A stretch of 64,000 nt of DNA from Nodularia spumigena CCY9414. GTDB taxonomy: Bacteria > Cyanobacteriota > Cyanobacteriia > Cyanobacteriales > Nostocaceae. Where the stretch lies: positions 4,314,937 through 4,378,936 of the forward strand of contig NZ_CP007203.1 of NCBI RefSeq assembly GCF_000340565.2, given 5' to 3'. A model generated the notes under the pieces. It had not been told where the DNA came from. It did not search any database and saw nothing but the letters and a program-made list of their open reading frames with translations. How positions within the stretch are numbered: position 1 is the first letter of the stretch; every line of letters begins with the position of its first letter. Shown here in pieces: positions 35,054 to 44,203 of the stretch. The position numbers were made by a program, and so were the translations under genes.

Positions 35054-36157
35054 ATGGGACTTCAGGAAGAAATCGACAAAATGAGACAAGAGATTCGAGC
35101 CGATGACTATTCAATGTCTATTGGAGAATGGATTAGCTTATATGAAAACTCAGAAATTGAGATACATCCTGAGTTTCAAAGATTTTTTCGTTGGACTACT
35201 ACCCAAAAGACAAGCTTAATAGAGTCTATTTTGCTGGGTATACCTATTCCACCGATTTTTGTCTCTCAACGTGAAGATGGAGTTTGGGACGTTGTAGATG
35301 GTCTGCAAAGACTGTCTACAATATATGAATTTGTGGGAAAATTAAAGGATGAAAATCAAAAAATTTTAGACCCATTAGTTCTTGAAAAAACCAAATATTT
35401 ACCTAACCTAGAAGGTAAGAAATGGGAAGATATAAATGATCCAGAAAATTCATTAACACAAACTCAACGCCTCTTGATTAAAAGGTCTAAAATTGATGCA
35501 ACTATTCTTTTAAAAGAGAGTGATAAAATTGCTAAATATGAACTATTTCAAAGATTAAACAATGGTGGATCAATAGCTACCCCGCAAGAAGTAAGAAATT
35601 GTATTTTAGTAATGTTTAATCGTCAGATGTTTCAGTGGATGAAAGAGTTAAGTCAAAAGGAAATTTTTAAAGAGTGTATAGCTCTTAGTGAAAAACCAAT
35701 TGAACAAAAATATGATATGGAGCTACTACTAAGATTTTTAGTATTTCGCACTCTCGAAGAAAGAGAAATGAGGAAAATAGGTAATGATTTAAGTGGATTC
35801 TTAACCGATAAAATGGTAGAGATGGCTAAAAACGAAAACTTTGATTATTCTGAAGAAGAAACTGCATTTAACGAAACATTTACAATTTTGTACGAACAAA
35901 TGGGAAGTGATAGTTTTCGGAGATACTCTACAAGTAAAGATAAGTTTCTAGGTGGTTTTTTGGTTTCTGCTTATGAAGTTATTGCTTTAGGAATTGGTTA
36001 CAACTATAAAAATGTATCTAACTCACAAATTAATTTAAAAGAGAAGGTACAAGAGATTTGGACAAGACCTGAATATACAGAATGGTCAGGCTCTGGTACT
36101 ACTGCACAGCGAAGAGTACCAAGATTAGTTCCCTTTGGTCGTCAGATGTTCCAGTAA
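35054..36157 (+). CDS. DUF262 (GmrS/ParB-like) protein
   Basis: A 367-residue DUF262 protein. DUF262 is the ParB-like NTPase/nuclease module of GmrSD-type IV restriction enzymes. Landmarks are HPEFQRFFRW (residues 38-47), the linker LIESILLGIPIPPIFV, and the nucleotide-binding motif VVDGLQRLSTI with DGLQR at 82-86 (family consensus DGQQR), followed by KYELFQRLNNGGSIATPQEVRN near 164. No HNH (DUF1524) domain follows, so the partner gene probably supplies the nuclease. It shares an A with the next gene's start (TAATG). Its lower GC content than its neighbours suggests horizontal acquisition. Confidence 0.8.
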   Translation: MGLQEEIDKMRQEIRADDYSMSIGEWISLYENSEIEIHPEFQRFFRWTTTQKTSLIESILLGIPIPPIFVSQREDGVWDVVDGLQRLSTIYEFVGKLKDENQKILDPLVLEKTKYLPNLEGKKWEDINDPENSLTQTQRLLIKRSKIDATILLKESDKIAKYELFQRLNNGGSIATPQEVRNCILVMFNRQMFQWMKELSQKEIFKECIALSEKPIEQKYDMELLLRFLVFRTLEEREMRKIGNDLSGFLTDKMVEMAKNENFDYSEEETAFNETFTILYEQMGSDSFRRYSTSKDKFLGGFLVSAYEVIALGIGYNYKNVSNSQINLKEKVQEIWTRPEYTEWSGSGTTAQRRVPRLVPFGRQMFQ

Positions 36158-36831
36158 TGAAAATACGTACTTTAGAACAGCTTAGTGATAAGCTTGCAGA
36201 GGAACTTGCATGGCGAAAAATTGAGTTATCAGCATTGAAAGGCATGATTGATTTAAAGTCGTTTTCTTCAGGAAAAAATAAGGCATTACTTCGTAGTGGA
36301 ATCACAATGCTGTATGCTCACTGGGAGGGATTTATCAAAGTATCATCCAATAGTTATTTAGAATTTGTTGCTATGCAGAATCTGCCTTATAATAATCTTT
36401 CTAACAATTTTATAGCATTGGCAATGAAAGATAAATTAGATCAAGCAAATCAAACGAATAAGGCAACTGTATATAATGAAGTTGCAGAATTTTTTCTTAC
36501 AAAAATGGCTGAACGTAGTTCCATAAAATATGTAAATAGAATTACGACATCTAATTTATCATCATCAGTGTTTAAAGAGATAGTCTGTATGCTTGGATTA
36601 GATTACAGTTTTTATGAATCAAAAGAAGTTCTTATAGATGAAAAATTACTCAAAAAAAGAAATATCATAGCTCATGGAAATTATCTTGATATAGATGAAA
36701 AAGACTATGATGAATTACACACACAGATAATAAGAATGATGGACAATTTTCGGAACCAAATAGATAATTGTGCATCGACAAAACAATATTATCGCCAAAC
36801 CGAATCTATTACATCACCTGAACATCTTTGA
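36157..36831 (+). CDS. HEPN-like RNase, MAE_28990/MAE_18760 family
   Basis: A 224-residue all-helical protein of the HEPN superfamily. The ribonuclease motif R-x4-H is present as RNIIAH (R168, N169, H173), with YAHWEGFIKVSSNSYLEF (residues 53-70) matching the large-family N-terminal signature. HEPN proteins cleave RNA and are common toxins in abortive infection. I start at the ATG 36157 that overlaps the DUF262 stop (TAATG). Coupled DUF262-HEPN pairs recur in cyanobacteria and are predicted defence or conflict modules; activity here is inference. Confidence 0.78.
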   Translation: MKIRTLEQLSDKLAEELAWRKIELSALKGMIDLKSFSSGKNKALLRSGITMLYAHWEGFIKVSSNSYLEFVAMQNLPYNNLSNNFIALAMKDKLDQANQTNKATVYNEVAEFFLTKMAERSSIKYVNRITTSNLSSSVFKEIVCMLGLDYSFYESKEVLIDEKLLKKRNIIAHGNYLDIDEKDYDELHTQIIRMMDNFRNQIDNCASTKQYYRQTESITSPEHL

Positions 36832-36933
36832 AAATAGAAGACTCGGATATGATTGGTGAATAAAATTTTTAACAAAACTTTGATAAAAACGGATTTCCAA
36901 GTCATAATATTTTACTATTCATCAACAAAAAAG

Positions 36934-38379
36934 CTAATTTCGACAATTATCACAATGTCCACAACGCCAGTTAGCAGCTTCTTTGTCAAAACCAAAAGCA
37001 TTTAGTAAAAATTGCCAACGACATTTTTTAGTATGCAAATATTGCTGCATGTGTTTAGCAGCTTGTGATTGTGTCATTGGCTGATTTTTCACCCCTGATT
37101 CAATAGTGTAATGAAACGGGTCAACCCAATTGAGTTGACCAGTGCTGTGGAGTAAAGCCAAGGTTATAGCAGCATCACGAAATTCACGGGTAACTGCATT
37201 GACTTCTCCCTGTTTGGGTAATTTTTTCACCAATTGCTGCGCTGTGCGTTGTTGCGATCGCATTTGGTCATCAAAAAACTGTTGTCTTTGCTTATCCTCT
37301 GGATCTAACCAACCAGTAGGTTCACTGATTAAAGCCAGCGCTTCTGCTGGTTTTCCATCTCGTCCAGCACGGCCAATTTCTTGCACATATTCAGACATCA
37401 GGAGAGGGGCGTGAAAGTGAATTACATAACGCACATCTGATTTATTTATCCCCATCCCAAAAGCACCAGTACAGACCACAAAAGGAATTTTACCACTTAA
37501 CCATTTAGCTTCTACATCACGGCGTTCTGCTGCACCCAATCCCGCATGATAACTAGCTGTAGTGTAACCCATCTTTGTGAACCATACAGCTAAATCTTCG
37601 CTATCTTTTCTAGCCCGAACATAAATTAATCCCGATTGTTTGGGGCGATTTTGAATAAACTTTAATAATTGCTGTTTTCTACTGCGTGGAGTCCAAGCTA
37701 TGCGAACAATGGGATGCAAATTTGAGCGGTAGGGATTTAAGCGAAAAATTTCGGGTTGCTGTAATTGTAAAACTGTTTCAATAGTTTTTTGGGCTGCGGT
37801 GTCAGCAGTAGCGGTAAAAGCAGCAATACTGATTTTTGTTCCTGGTGGTTTTGATTTCAGTAGTGCAGTTCTGACAGCGCCTAATCTGCGATAAGCTGGT
37901 CTAAATGTATCTCCCCACTGGACTAAACAATGAGCTTCATCTAATATCAAACCATTAATTTGTAAGTTGGGATGACACAATTTTTCCCAGACTGGCGGAC
38001 TCAATAAAGTCTCTGGGGATAAATACAGTAATCTTAATTGTTGTCTTTCTAAAGCTTGTAATGTTTTATAGCGTTGGAATGAAGGCAATTCACTATGCAA
38101 AAGTGCTGCTTTTTGTTGGCGTTGAAGTAATTCCTGGACTTGGTTTTCCATGAGTGCTACCAAGGGCGAAATTACTAAAGTTAATCCTGTTTGTAGCAGT
38201 GCGGGAAGTTGAAAACAAATTGATTTTCCGCCACCTGTAGGCATAATAATCAACGCATCTTTTTTAGCTAATAAACTCCTGATTATTTCGCCCTGGGGCG
38301 GACGGAAATCATCGTAACCCCAAATTTGTTGAAAAGTAGCGCGGACTGCTTGCCAAGACGTTTTTACAGATGGATTCAT
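36934..38379 (-). CDS. recQ: RecQ family ATP-dependent DNA helicase, short form
   Basis: A 481-residue RecQ helicase, 3'-5' superfamily 2. Motifs: I MPTGGGKSICFQLPA, II LDEAHCLVQWGDTFRPAYRRLG (DEAH), III SIAAFTATAD, V CTGAFGMGINKSDVRYVIHF and VI QEIGRAGRDGKPAEAL. The C-terminal zinc-binding cysteines lie in KKCRWQFLLNAFG and RCGHCDNCRN. It ends there, lacking the winged-helix and HRDC domains of E. coli RecQ (about 610 residues), like many cyanobacterial short RecQs. I use the ATG at 38379. It is convergent with the HEPN gene and may have come with the accessory DNA or be resident. Confidence 0.9.
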   Translation of the reverse strand: MNPSVKTSWQAVRATFQQIWGYDDFRPPQGEIIRSLLAKKDALIIMPTGGGKSICFQLPALLQTGLTLVISPLVALMENQVQELLQRQQKAALLHSELPSFQRYKTLQALERQQLRLLYLSPETLLSPPVWEKLCHPNLQINGLILDEAHCLVQWGDTFRPAYRRLGAVRTALLKSKPPGTKISIAAFTATADTAAQKTIETVLQLQQPEIFRLNPYRSNLHPIVRIAWTPRSRKQQLLKFIQNRPKQSGLIYVRARKDSEDLAVWFTKMGYTTASYHAGLGAAERRDVEAKWLSGKIPFVVCTGAFGMGINKSDVRYVIHFHAPLLMSEYVQEIGRAGRDGKPAEALALISEPTGWLDPEDKQRQQFFDDQMRSQQRTAQQLVKKLPKQGEVNAVTREFRDAAITLALLHSTGQLNWVDPFHYTIESGVKNQPMTQSQAAKHMQQYLHTKKCRWQFLLNAFGFDKEAANWRCGHCDNCRN

Positions 38380-38421
38380 CAACACTCCAACTCCCGCCGT
38401 TACTGAATTTTTCTAGGAATA

Positions 38422-39174
38422 TTATTCCCAAAGTTTTAAATTTTTACCTTTTTCCCACCGTTTAAATAGAGCATTACCGTAATCAATAGCATTTCCGCCA
38501 CCCCAAAAGGGAGATGCGTCGTATAATCCGACAAAATTAAAATTATAGTCCGCCAACATCTCACTGATTGTAGAAAACTGAGTGTGATGGTTATCTTGCT
38601 GGCGAAAAGTGACTTCTATGGAAATATATAAAATTTTCTCTGAGCGGAAAGTTGCTTCTGCACCTCTTAAAACTTGACATTCATAGCCTTCCGTATCTAT
38701 TTTCAACAGATCAATCTGATCAATTTTATGGTCGTCTTCTGCCATAAACTGATCTAATGTCATTATATTTACTGTTTCTAAAGATTGATCTGCTGAAGGA
38801 TTAACCTTACTAACATTGGAAATTGAGTTGGAACCAGATGTTCCTTGGACTAATATTTTATCCTGCTTGTTTTCTTCCCCCAACGCTAAATTGAAGCAAT
38901 AAACATTAGGGTCAAGACCAACATTCGCTTTTAAAACTTCAAAAGTTTGACTAACTGGTTCAAAACAAAAAATCTTGGCTTCAGGAAATTTTCGCCGATA
39001 ATCAAGGGTAGTTTGTCCTTTGTTCGCTCCCACATCAAAAATTGTTCTCAGGTTTAAATCAGGTGATAGTCTAGCAATATCTTCTTTTAAATCACATCCA
39101 AAAGGCATTGTTTTGGTATGATAGAGGGTGTATCCACAAGCTTTAAGAATTTTTTTAATCTGTTTTTTTAGCAT
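38422..39174 (-). CDS. FkbM family methyltransferase
   Basis: A 250-residue SAM-dependent O-methyltransferase of the FkbM family. SAM-binding motif I is IFDVGANKGQTTLDYRRKFP near residue 45, then IFCFEPVSQTFEVLKANV near 68, and the later motif DLLKIDTEGYECQVLRGAE near 160. Such enzymes methylate sugars or lipids, often in surface polysaccharide pathways. No glycan cluster is adjacent, so the substrate is unknown. It is separated by only 36 bp from the RecQ gene downstream. Confidence 0.88.
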   Translation of the reverse strand: MLKKQIKKILKACGYTLYHTKTMPFGCDLKEDIARLSPDLNLRTIFDVGANKGQTTLDYRRKFPEAKIFCFEPVSQTFEVLKANVGLDPNVYCFNLALGEENKQDKILVQGTSGSNSISNVSKVNPSADQSLETVNIMTLDQFMAEDDHKIDQIDLLKIDTEGYECQVLRGAEATFRSEKILYISIEVTFRQQDNHHTQFSTISEMLADYNFNFVGLYDASPFWGGGNAIDYGNALFKRWEKGKNLKLWE

Positions 39175-39362
39175 AAATTTCTTGATTAATTAAATAGGAT
39201 TTATGTCTGGTCATTTACATAAGTATTACAAAAGAATTCTACCATTAAAAAAGTGGCGATGAGAATACAGGATTTTTCATTTATTATATTTATCTGTCTA
39301 CATCTGTGGTTGATTATTCCTGAGAGTACCTCATAAACCTGCATCTGTATTAATCCTGATCT

Positions 39363-39404
39363 ATTTCAATGTGGAAACGGTCGTAAACGCCTCAACATTG
39401 AAAT
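39363..39404. terminator. Hairpin below the split gene
   Basis: A 10-bp inverted repeat, ATTTCAATGT (39363-39372) and ACATTGAAAT (39395-39404). It lies between the FkbM gene and the end of the interrupted gene. No T-run of note is seen in the leftward direction, so function as a terminator is uncertain. Confidence 0.4.
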
Positions 39405-39426
39405 AAATTTTTAATTTATGGTAATT

Positions 39427-40480
39427 TTAGGAATGGAAAGGACAACCACCAGCAGTTAGTTTTTCTAGGAAGGCATTGTTATCAAAATAATGCTCTAAAG
39501 ACTCAATCTTTAAATCTTCAGTGACACGGGCAATACTGATTCCAGTAATTTCTATTGTTTCCCCAGTGGGTTTATAATCTTTGTAACTACCTGTAAATGA
39601 TCCCCAATGCCGCCATTTAAAGGTAACATTAGGTGGGCCAGCTAGCACTTCTTTGAACCTCCCCACGTCTAAAGCCAGGGGATTCTTGCCTACCTGAAAA
39701 AGGCGACAACGGGACATTCAAGTATCCCTCTACTCACTCAAAGAGCTTTTGCTCTCATTCGCGCATACTTTCTGAGTCCTTCATATTTTAAAGATGAACG
39801 CTCCATATCCTGCCATTATTCGCCCTTTAACTATTCCGAATCGAGTCGGATATGTCCGTTGCCGGGATTGCTCCGTACTAGGATACTTCAATGCGCTGAA
39901 GGTTATTCCTACTTGTTTTCTCGCTAATCTATTTTAACACTGTGGCTAAAGCCACGCAATCGTTTGACGGAACTTAAAAGTTCTTACCGCCTTCTCCCCA
40001 TGCCTAAAGTCAGGGGCTTGCGTCTCGTTTTTCGGTCAATTCCCACAAAAAGCCGTTGGGAAAGGCATTATGAAACAGTTCAAATGAACTTTCAAAGGTT
40101 TCGTTTTTAGAGCTATAATGCTCAGTTTCACTAATAAATAAGTTATAAGTACCTTCTTTTACTACCTCTTCAGCAGTGTATTGTTCTCCGCCGTTGCTAC
40201 TCATTCTAAACTGATCAGCGACAATTGACAGCCATTGTTGCGGATTTATTTTATGAGAAGCTTCCATTTCAAAGGTACGGACTAAGTTTTGCGCGAACTG
40301 ACAAGTCAGCGCTGGCGCTATCGCTTCTAAAGAACCTTCGGGATGGTTAAATTTGCTTTCTTTGTGCAGAAATTCATTTGTGTAAGAATAATCAGGTCGT
40401 TGTCCTTCCCGCCATTCTACTCCTTGATCATGAGCAAGGACAGTTTCTCTATCTTGCACCCAAAGTGGTAATTCTGTCAT
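39427..40480 (-). pseudogene. Pathogenesis-related/SnoaL-like protein gene split by an insertion
   Basis: Two leftward ORFs are halves of one gene. The N-terminal half (40480 down to about 40033; LPLWVQDRETVLAHDQGVEW, ending NGFLWELTE) and the C-terminal half (about 39658 to 39427; EVLAGPPNVTFKWRHWGSF, ATHE-like ITGISIARVTEDLKIESLEHYFD) join into a protein of about 225 residues that resembles the pathogenesis-related family proteins with a SnoaL-like C-terminal fold, known from fungi, plants and cyanobacteria. A 374-bp palindromic element sits between them. Both halves are otherwise undamaged, so the insertion is recent. The function of the family is unknown to me. Confidence 0.75.
39659..40032. 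mobile_element. IS200/IS605-type palindromic element interrupting a gene (copy 3)
   Basis: A 374-bp element inserted after TTGAAC. The left hairpin (CCCC...AGGGG, 39661-39681) and right hairpin (39996-40016) are near copies of each other, with the shared core CTAAAG. There is no target duplication, and the gene halves meet in order on both sides, as expected for Y1-transposase insertion. The interior codes for nothing credible and differs from copies 1 and 2. Confidence 0.65.
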
Positions 40481-40714
40481 GAGATTTAGCTAGATACTTA
40501 TATCAATTTTCAGTATATTTTTTTTATTCGTAAGTAAATCTCAACAGATAAAAAAGCAACAAATATTTATATTTACATATGCTTTTTCTAAAACCCTTTT
40601 AGAGACATTCCCTGGAACGTCTCTACTTTGTTGGAGATTTCTAATGTAAAAATATGTGATTTTCTCTCACACCGCCTTTGACTTGCGTTCAAATCTCCCC
40701 TCTCCTTAGCAACT

Positions 40715-40861
40715 ACCGTGTACACACAAATGATTAAATTCTCAAAATCCTTGTTTTGTAGGGTGTGTTGTCGCGCAGCGCAACGCACCATCCCAAATTT
40801 GCGGTGCGTTAGGACTAACGTCCATAACACACCCTACCTAAATGAAAGGTTTTTGGACTTG
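40715..40861. repeat. Mini-transposon with ACACACCCTAC palindrome (copy 1)
   Basis: A unit of about 147 bp beginning ACCGTGTACACACAAATGAT and containing an inner inverted pair TAGGGTGTGTTG/ATAACACACCCTA (40759-40837). It is nearly identical, in inverse orientation, to 47025-47184. Here the right terminus stops at TTTTTGGACTTG and the unit is flanked by 28-bp direct repeats (40680-40707 and 40856-40883). Confidence 0.7.
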
Positions 40862-40870
40862 CGTTCAAAC

Positions 40871-40935
40871 CTCCCCTCTCCTTCTCCCAAAGGGAGACGC
40901 TACGCGAAAGCAACCAGAGGGGTTGGGGGTGAGGT
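40871..40935. repeat. 65-bp intergenic repeat, inverse copy at 59701-59765
   Basis: CTCCCCTCTCCTTCTCCCAA onward to GGGGTTGGGGGTGAGGT is the reverse complement of 59701-59765 with few differences. Such units lie downstream of genes in this window. The rest of the gap 40481-41002 carries no gene. Confidence 0.7.
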
Positions 40936-41002
40936 TCGATATTTTATTCCATGTCTTAGCCAAAAAAATAGGGCGGAAAAAACCCACCCCGAAACCAGAT
41001 AT

Positions 41003-42607
41003 CTAAATTTTATGTGCAGTTACTTCTTCTTGCTTCTCTTGAGTCTGCAAAGATGCATAAAGACGATTTAGCGCATTAACATAAGCTTGCGCGGAAGCAA
41101 CAATGATATCTGTGTTCGCCGCATGACCGGAAAACACTCTAGAATCATGTCGGAGACGAATAGTAACTTCCCCTAGAGCATCAATTCCTTCTGTGACTGA
41201 TTGTACAGAGAATTCAATCAACTGATTGGGTACGTTTACTACGCGGTTAATGGCTTTGTAAACAGCATCTACAGGGCCAGTACCAATGGCCGCATCAGTC
41301 AATTCTTCACCGGCTGGGGTGCGGAGGGTGACAGTCGCCGTAGGTTGAGCATTATTACCGCAGGAAATTTGCACTAACTCAACTCTGAATAAATCGGGAG
41401 CTTGTTGAATTTCATCATTAACAATAGCTTCTAAATCCCAATCGGTAATTTCTTTCTTTTTGTCGGCTACGTCTTTAAATTTGACGAATGCTTTATTTAA
41501 TTCGGTTTCTGATAGTTCAAAACCCAATTCTGTCAAACGACTACGGAAAGCATTTCTCCCGGAATGTTTGCCCAATACAATTTGATTGTCTGTTAAACCA
41601 ATCAATTGAGCATCCATGATTTCGTAGGTGAGCTTGTTTTTCAGCACCCCATCTTGGTGAATTCCAGACTCGTGAGCAAAGGCGTTTGCCCCTACTATAG
41701 CTTTGTTTGGCTGCACTAACATTCCTGTCAAATTAGAAACGAGGCGGGAGGTTTTATAAATTTGACGGGTGTCAATGTTAGTTAGTGGTGCTTCAGAATC
41801 TGCTGGTCTTCCTAAGAAGGGATTGAAGTATTGTCGCCGGACGTGTAAGGCCATGACTAATTCTTCTAAGGAGGCATTTCCGGCGCGTTCTCCAATGCCG
41901 TTAATGGTACATTCTAATTGGGTTGCACCATTTTTTACAGCTTCTAGGAAGTTGGCAACTGCTAATCCTAAATCGTTATGTCCGTGTACGGAAATAATTG
42001 CTTGATCAATATTGGGGACATGATCTTTAATCCCCTTAATCATTGCCCCAAATTCACTGGGGGTCATGTAACCTACAGTGTCTGGAATGTTAATTGTTGT
42101 TGCGCCAACTGCGATCGCTCGCTCTAATACTTGATAAAGAAAATCTGGATCAGAACGCGCCGCATCCATTGGCGAAAATTCTACATCTGCCATGAATGAC
42201 TTAGCATAAGCTACCATTTCTTCGGCGATCGCTAACACTTCGGCGCGTGACTTCCGCAACTGATACTCTAAATGAATATCAGATGTGGAAATAAATGTGT
42301 GAATTCTGCCGTGAACTGCTGGTTTTAACGCCTCGGCTGCGGCTTCAATATCCGCTTTAATGGCTCTAGCTAAACTACAAATTACGGGGCCATCTTCTGT
42401 CCCCACAAGTTGGGCTATTTTCTGCACCGCTTGAAAGTCTCCCGGACTCGCAAAAGCAAAACCAGCTTCAATTACATCTACGCCTAACCGGGATAATTGT
42501 TTGGCGATCGCTAGCTTTTCATCTATATTTAGAGTTGCTCCAGGACATTGTTCTCCATCTCTGAGTGTCGTATCAAAAATGATAATTTTTTCGGCTTTGT
42601 TGGTCAT
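41003..42607 (-). CDS. leuA: 2-isopropylmalate synthase
   Basis: A 534-residue LeuA that condenses acetyl-CoA with 2-oxoisovalerate in the first committed step of leucine synthesis. The catalytic TIM barrel shows [16 protein letters not shown] at residues 10-25, [26 protein letters not shown] near 205 with the HxH metal site, and [19 protein letters not shown]. The C-terminal LeuA allosteric dimer domain (residues about 395-520) is present, so feedback by leucine is expected. The ATG has an ideal AGGAGG Shine-Dalgarno. It is monocistronic; the remaining leu genes are elsewhere. Confidence 0.96.
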   Translation of the reverse strand: MTNKAEKIIIFDTTLRDGEQCPGATLNIDEKLAIAKQLSRLGVDVIEAGFAFASPGDFQAVQKIAQLVGTEDGPVICSLARAIKADIEAAAEALKPAVHGRIHTFISTSDIHLEYQLRKSRAEVLAIAEEMVAYAKSFMADVEFSPMDAARSDPDFLYQVLERAIAVGATTINIPDTVGYMTPSEFGAMIKGIKDHVPNIDQAIISVHGHNDLGLAVANFLEAVKNGATQLECTINGIGERAGNASLEELVMALHVRRQYFNPFLGRPADSEAPLTNIDTRQIYKTSRLVSNLTGMLVQPNKAIVGANAFAHESGIHQDGVLKNKLTYEIMDAQLIGLTDNQIVLGKHSGRNAFRSRLTELGFELSETELNKAFVKFKDVADKKKEITDWDLEAIVNDEIQQAPDLFRVELVQISCGNNAQPTATVTLRTPAGEELTDAAIGTGPVDAVYKAINRVVNVPNQLIEFSVQSVTEGIDALGEVTIRLRHDSRVFSGHAANTDIIVASAQAYVNALNRLYASLQTQEKQEEVTAHKI

Positions 42608-42698
42608 TGTTCCTCCTGGTTGAGTTTTTGTTGAATCTTAAAATATCTTGAACCTTAGTTTTTTTATTCTTAAGATTTGTAAATATTTGCTAAGATTA

Positions 42699-43220
42699 CT
42701 AACCTTCTACTTTTTCTATACTGTCTCTGATATCGTTTAGATCAATATATCTGTCCGTAGCATTGCGTAGCTCTCTGGCTATCATTCCTTCAGTTGATAC
42801 GACTGTGATATGCGTATTTTTTGAACGTAATAGTTCGATAGCCCTTTCAAAATCTCCATCACCACTGAATAAAACTACTCGGTCATATTGATCTACTGTA
42901 TTAAACATATCTACGACAATTTCAATATCTAAATTAGCCTTTTGGGAATAGCGCCCGGATGAGTCATCATAATATTCTTTAAGAATTTTAGTTCTCACCG
43001 TATATCCTAAGCTAATCAGAGCATCTCTGAAACCTCGCTGATCTTGCGGGTCTTTTAAGCCAGTGTACCAGAAGGCATTGATTAATGTTGTGTCTGATTG
43101 CTCGTGTTTGAAATAGTCTAAGACTCGTCTTGGATCAAAAAACCAGCCATTTTTTTGTTGAGCATAGAACATATTGTTTCCGTCTACAAAAATAGACAGA
43201 CGATTCATTGGGGAACCCAT
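42699..43220 (-). CDS. NYN domain protein (LabA/DUF88-like)
   Basis: A 173-residue NYN-domain protein, a PIN-like RNase fold. Conserved acidic residues are in LSIFVDGNNMFYAQ near residue 7, DIEIVVDMFNT near 97 and RVVLFSGDGDFERAIELLRS near 112. NYN proteins process RNA; the LabA branch in cyanobacteria affects circadian output, but orthology cannot be claimed from motifs. Candidate starts are GTG 43232, ATG 43220 and ATG 43208; I choose 43220 (MGSPMNRLSIF). It follows the small unknown ORF and precedes leuA in the same direction without overlap. Confidence 0.8.
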   Translation of the reverse strand: MGSPMNRLSIFVDGNNMFYAQQKNGWFFDPRRVLDYFKHEQSDTTLINAFWYTGLKDPQDQRGFRDALISLGYTVRTKILKEYYDDSSGRYSQKANLDIEIVVDMFNTVDQYDRVVLFSGDGDFERAIELLRSKNTHITVVSTEGMIARELRNATDRYIDLNDIRDSIEKVEG

Positions 43221-43336
43221 AGAAAAATACACCTAACAAATAGAAAAGTAATTAGTTTGGACAATAGATTATAGCAATTCTCAAATGATAAATTTGCTAA
43301 AATCCCTATAACAGGGTTTTATGTATAGCTTTTATC

Positions 43337-43546
43337 TTACCTCTTACACCGCATAAAATTGGTGAAAATATTGGACTTAAGGTGTCCAGACTTGAACCTT
43401 TTCACCTTTAACAGTTTCAGAGACACCTCGTGATCAAAATCTATCAATAAAATTGACTGATTAACAACATTCTGAGCTATATAACTTTCAAGTTTACTTC
43501 TAAAGAGATCAGGCATAGGTCTTGGGGTAGGATAAAGAAAAGTCAT
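43337..43546 (-). CDS. Possible small ORF, 69 residues
   Basis: A short leftward ORF beginning MTFLYPTPRPMPDLFRSKLE. It contains ESYIAQNVVNQSILLIDFDHEV and a basic tail. I do not recognise it. It has no clear Shine-Dalgarno and sits beside a 650-bp gap of degraded-looking DNA, so it may be a gene fragment. It is listed because it is open and in a gene-free stretch. Confidence 0.25.
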   Translation of the reverse strand: MTFLYPTPRPMPDLFRSKLESYIAQNVVNQSILLIDFDHEVSLKLLKVKRFKSGHLKSNIFTNFMRCKR

Positions 43547-44203
43547 TACAAAAGTATAAGATTCTCATTTAAGTCTTATTTCCATGTATTTGTAGTCAAA
43601 CCAGCCCTGAATAAATAAATAACGTAGTAAGTAGGTAAGTCAACTATTAACACGATATGGCAGCATAACCTACATCTACCTTAACCAAAAAATATATCTC
43701 TGTTGCCAATAGAACCTCTAGTAAACCGAAAAACGTGATTCAGAGCGCAGCATCACAGCAATGTCGGCTCATGGGGCGTTTAGGTCATTTGCTGACTGTC
43801 TGTGGTGAGGATTAGGTTCAATTGCTAGAAAATCAAGGCGTGGGTCAATAATACCTCGAAAAAAGATCGTAACTTTGGCAATTGCTCATTAGTCAATTTC
43901 TCTTCCCGAACAGTACTATAAAACAAATCGGCAACAGTATGGCTACTGAGAACCACTGAAGTCTTTTCCTTTGAAGCACTGTGCATACACTCAGATGAGC
44001 GAAAACTATGCTAAGGTTGGTGTGAGAGTTACAAAATTGCTGGCGATCGCTTCCCTAACCTGACATTACGCCAATTTCAGTTTCCGCAGTCATTTTTAAG
44101 TCACCCTAGCAGTGAAAACACCCGCCTTTTATCCTCAGCTTCATGTCTATGCAGTCAGCATGATTGAGTCAAAGCCTTACGTCGTATCGCCCCTAACCCC
44201 CTA
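43547..44203. other. Gene-free stretch, 657 bp, with degenerate coding traces
   Basis: No intact gene. On the minus strand, 43825-43986 is open for 53 codons (MHSASKEKTSVVLSSHTVAD and LTNEQLPKLRSFFE). The next frame continues plausibly as GIIDPRLDFLAIEPNPHHRQ, which looks like a decayed protein gene, possibly a transposase. I cannot name the family. Confidence 0.3.

Noticed and set aside
40588-41071. ORFs on both strands around 40.6-41.0 kb
   Set aside because: They are read through the mini-transposon and the 65-bp repeat and show no protein-family features.
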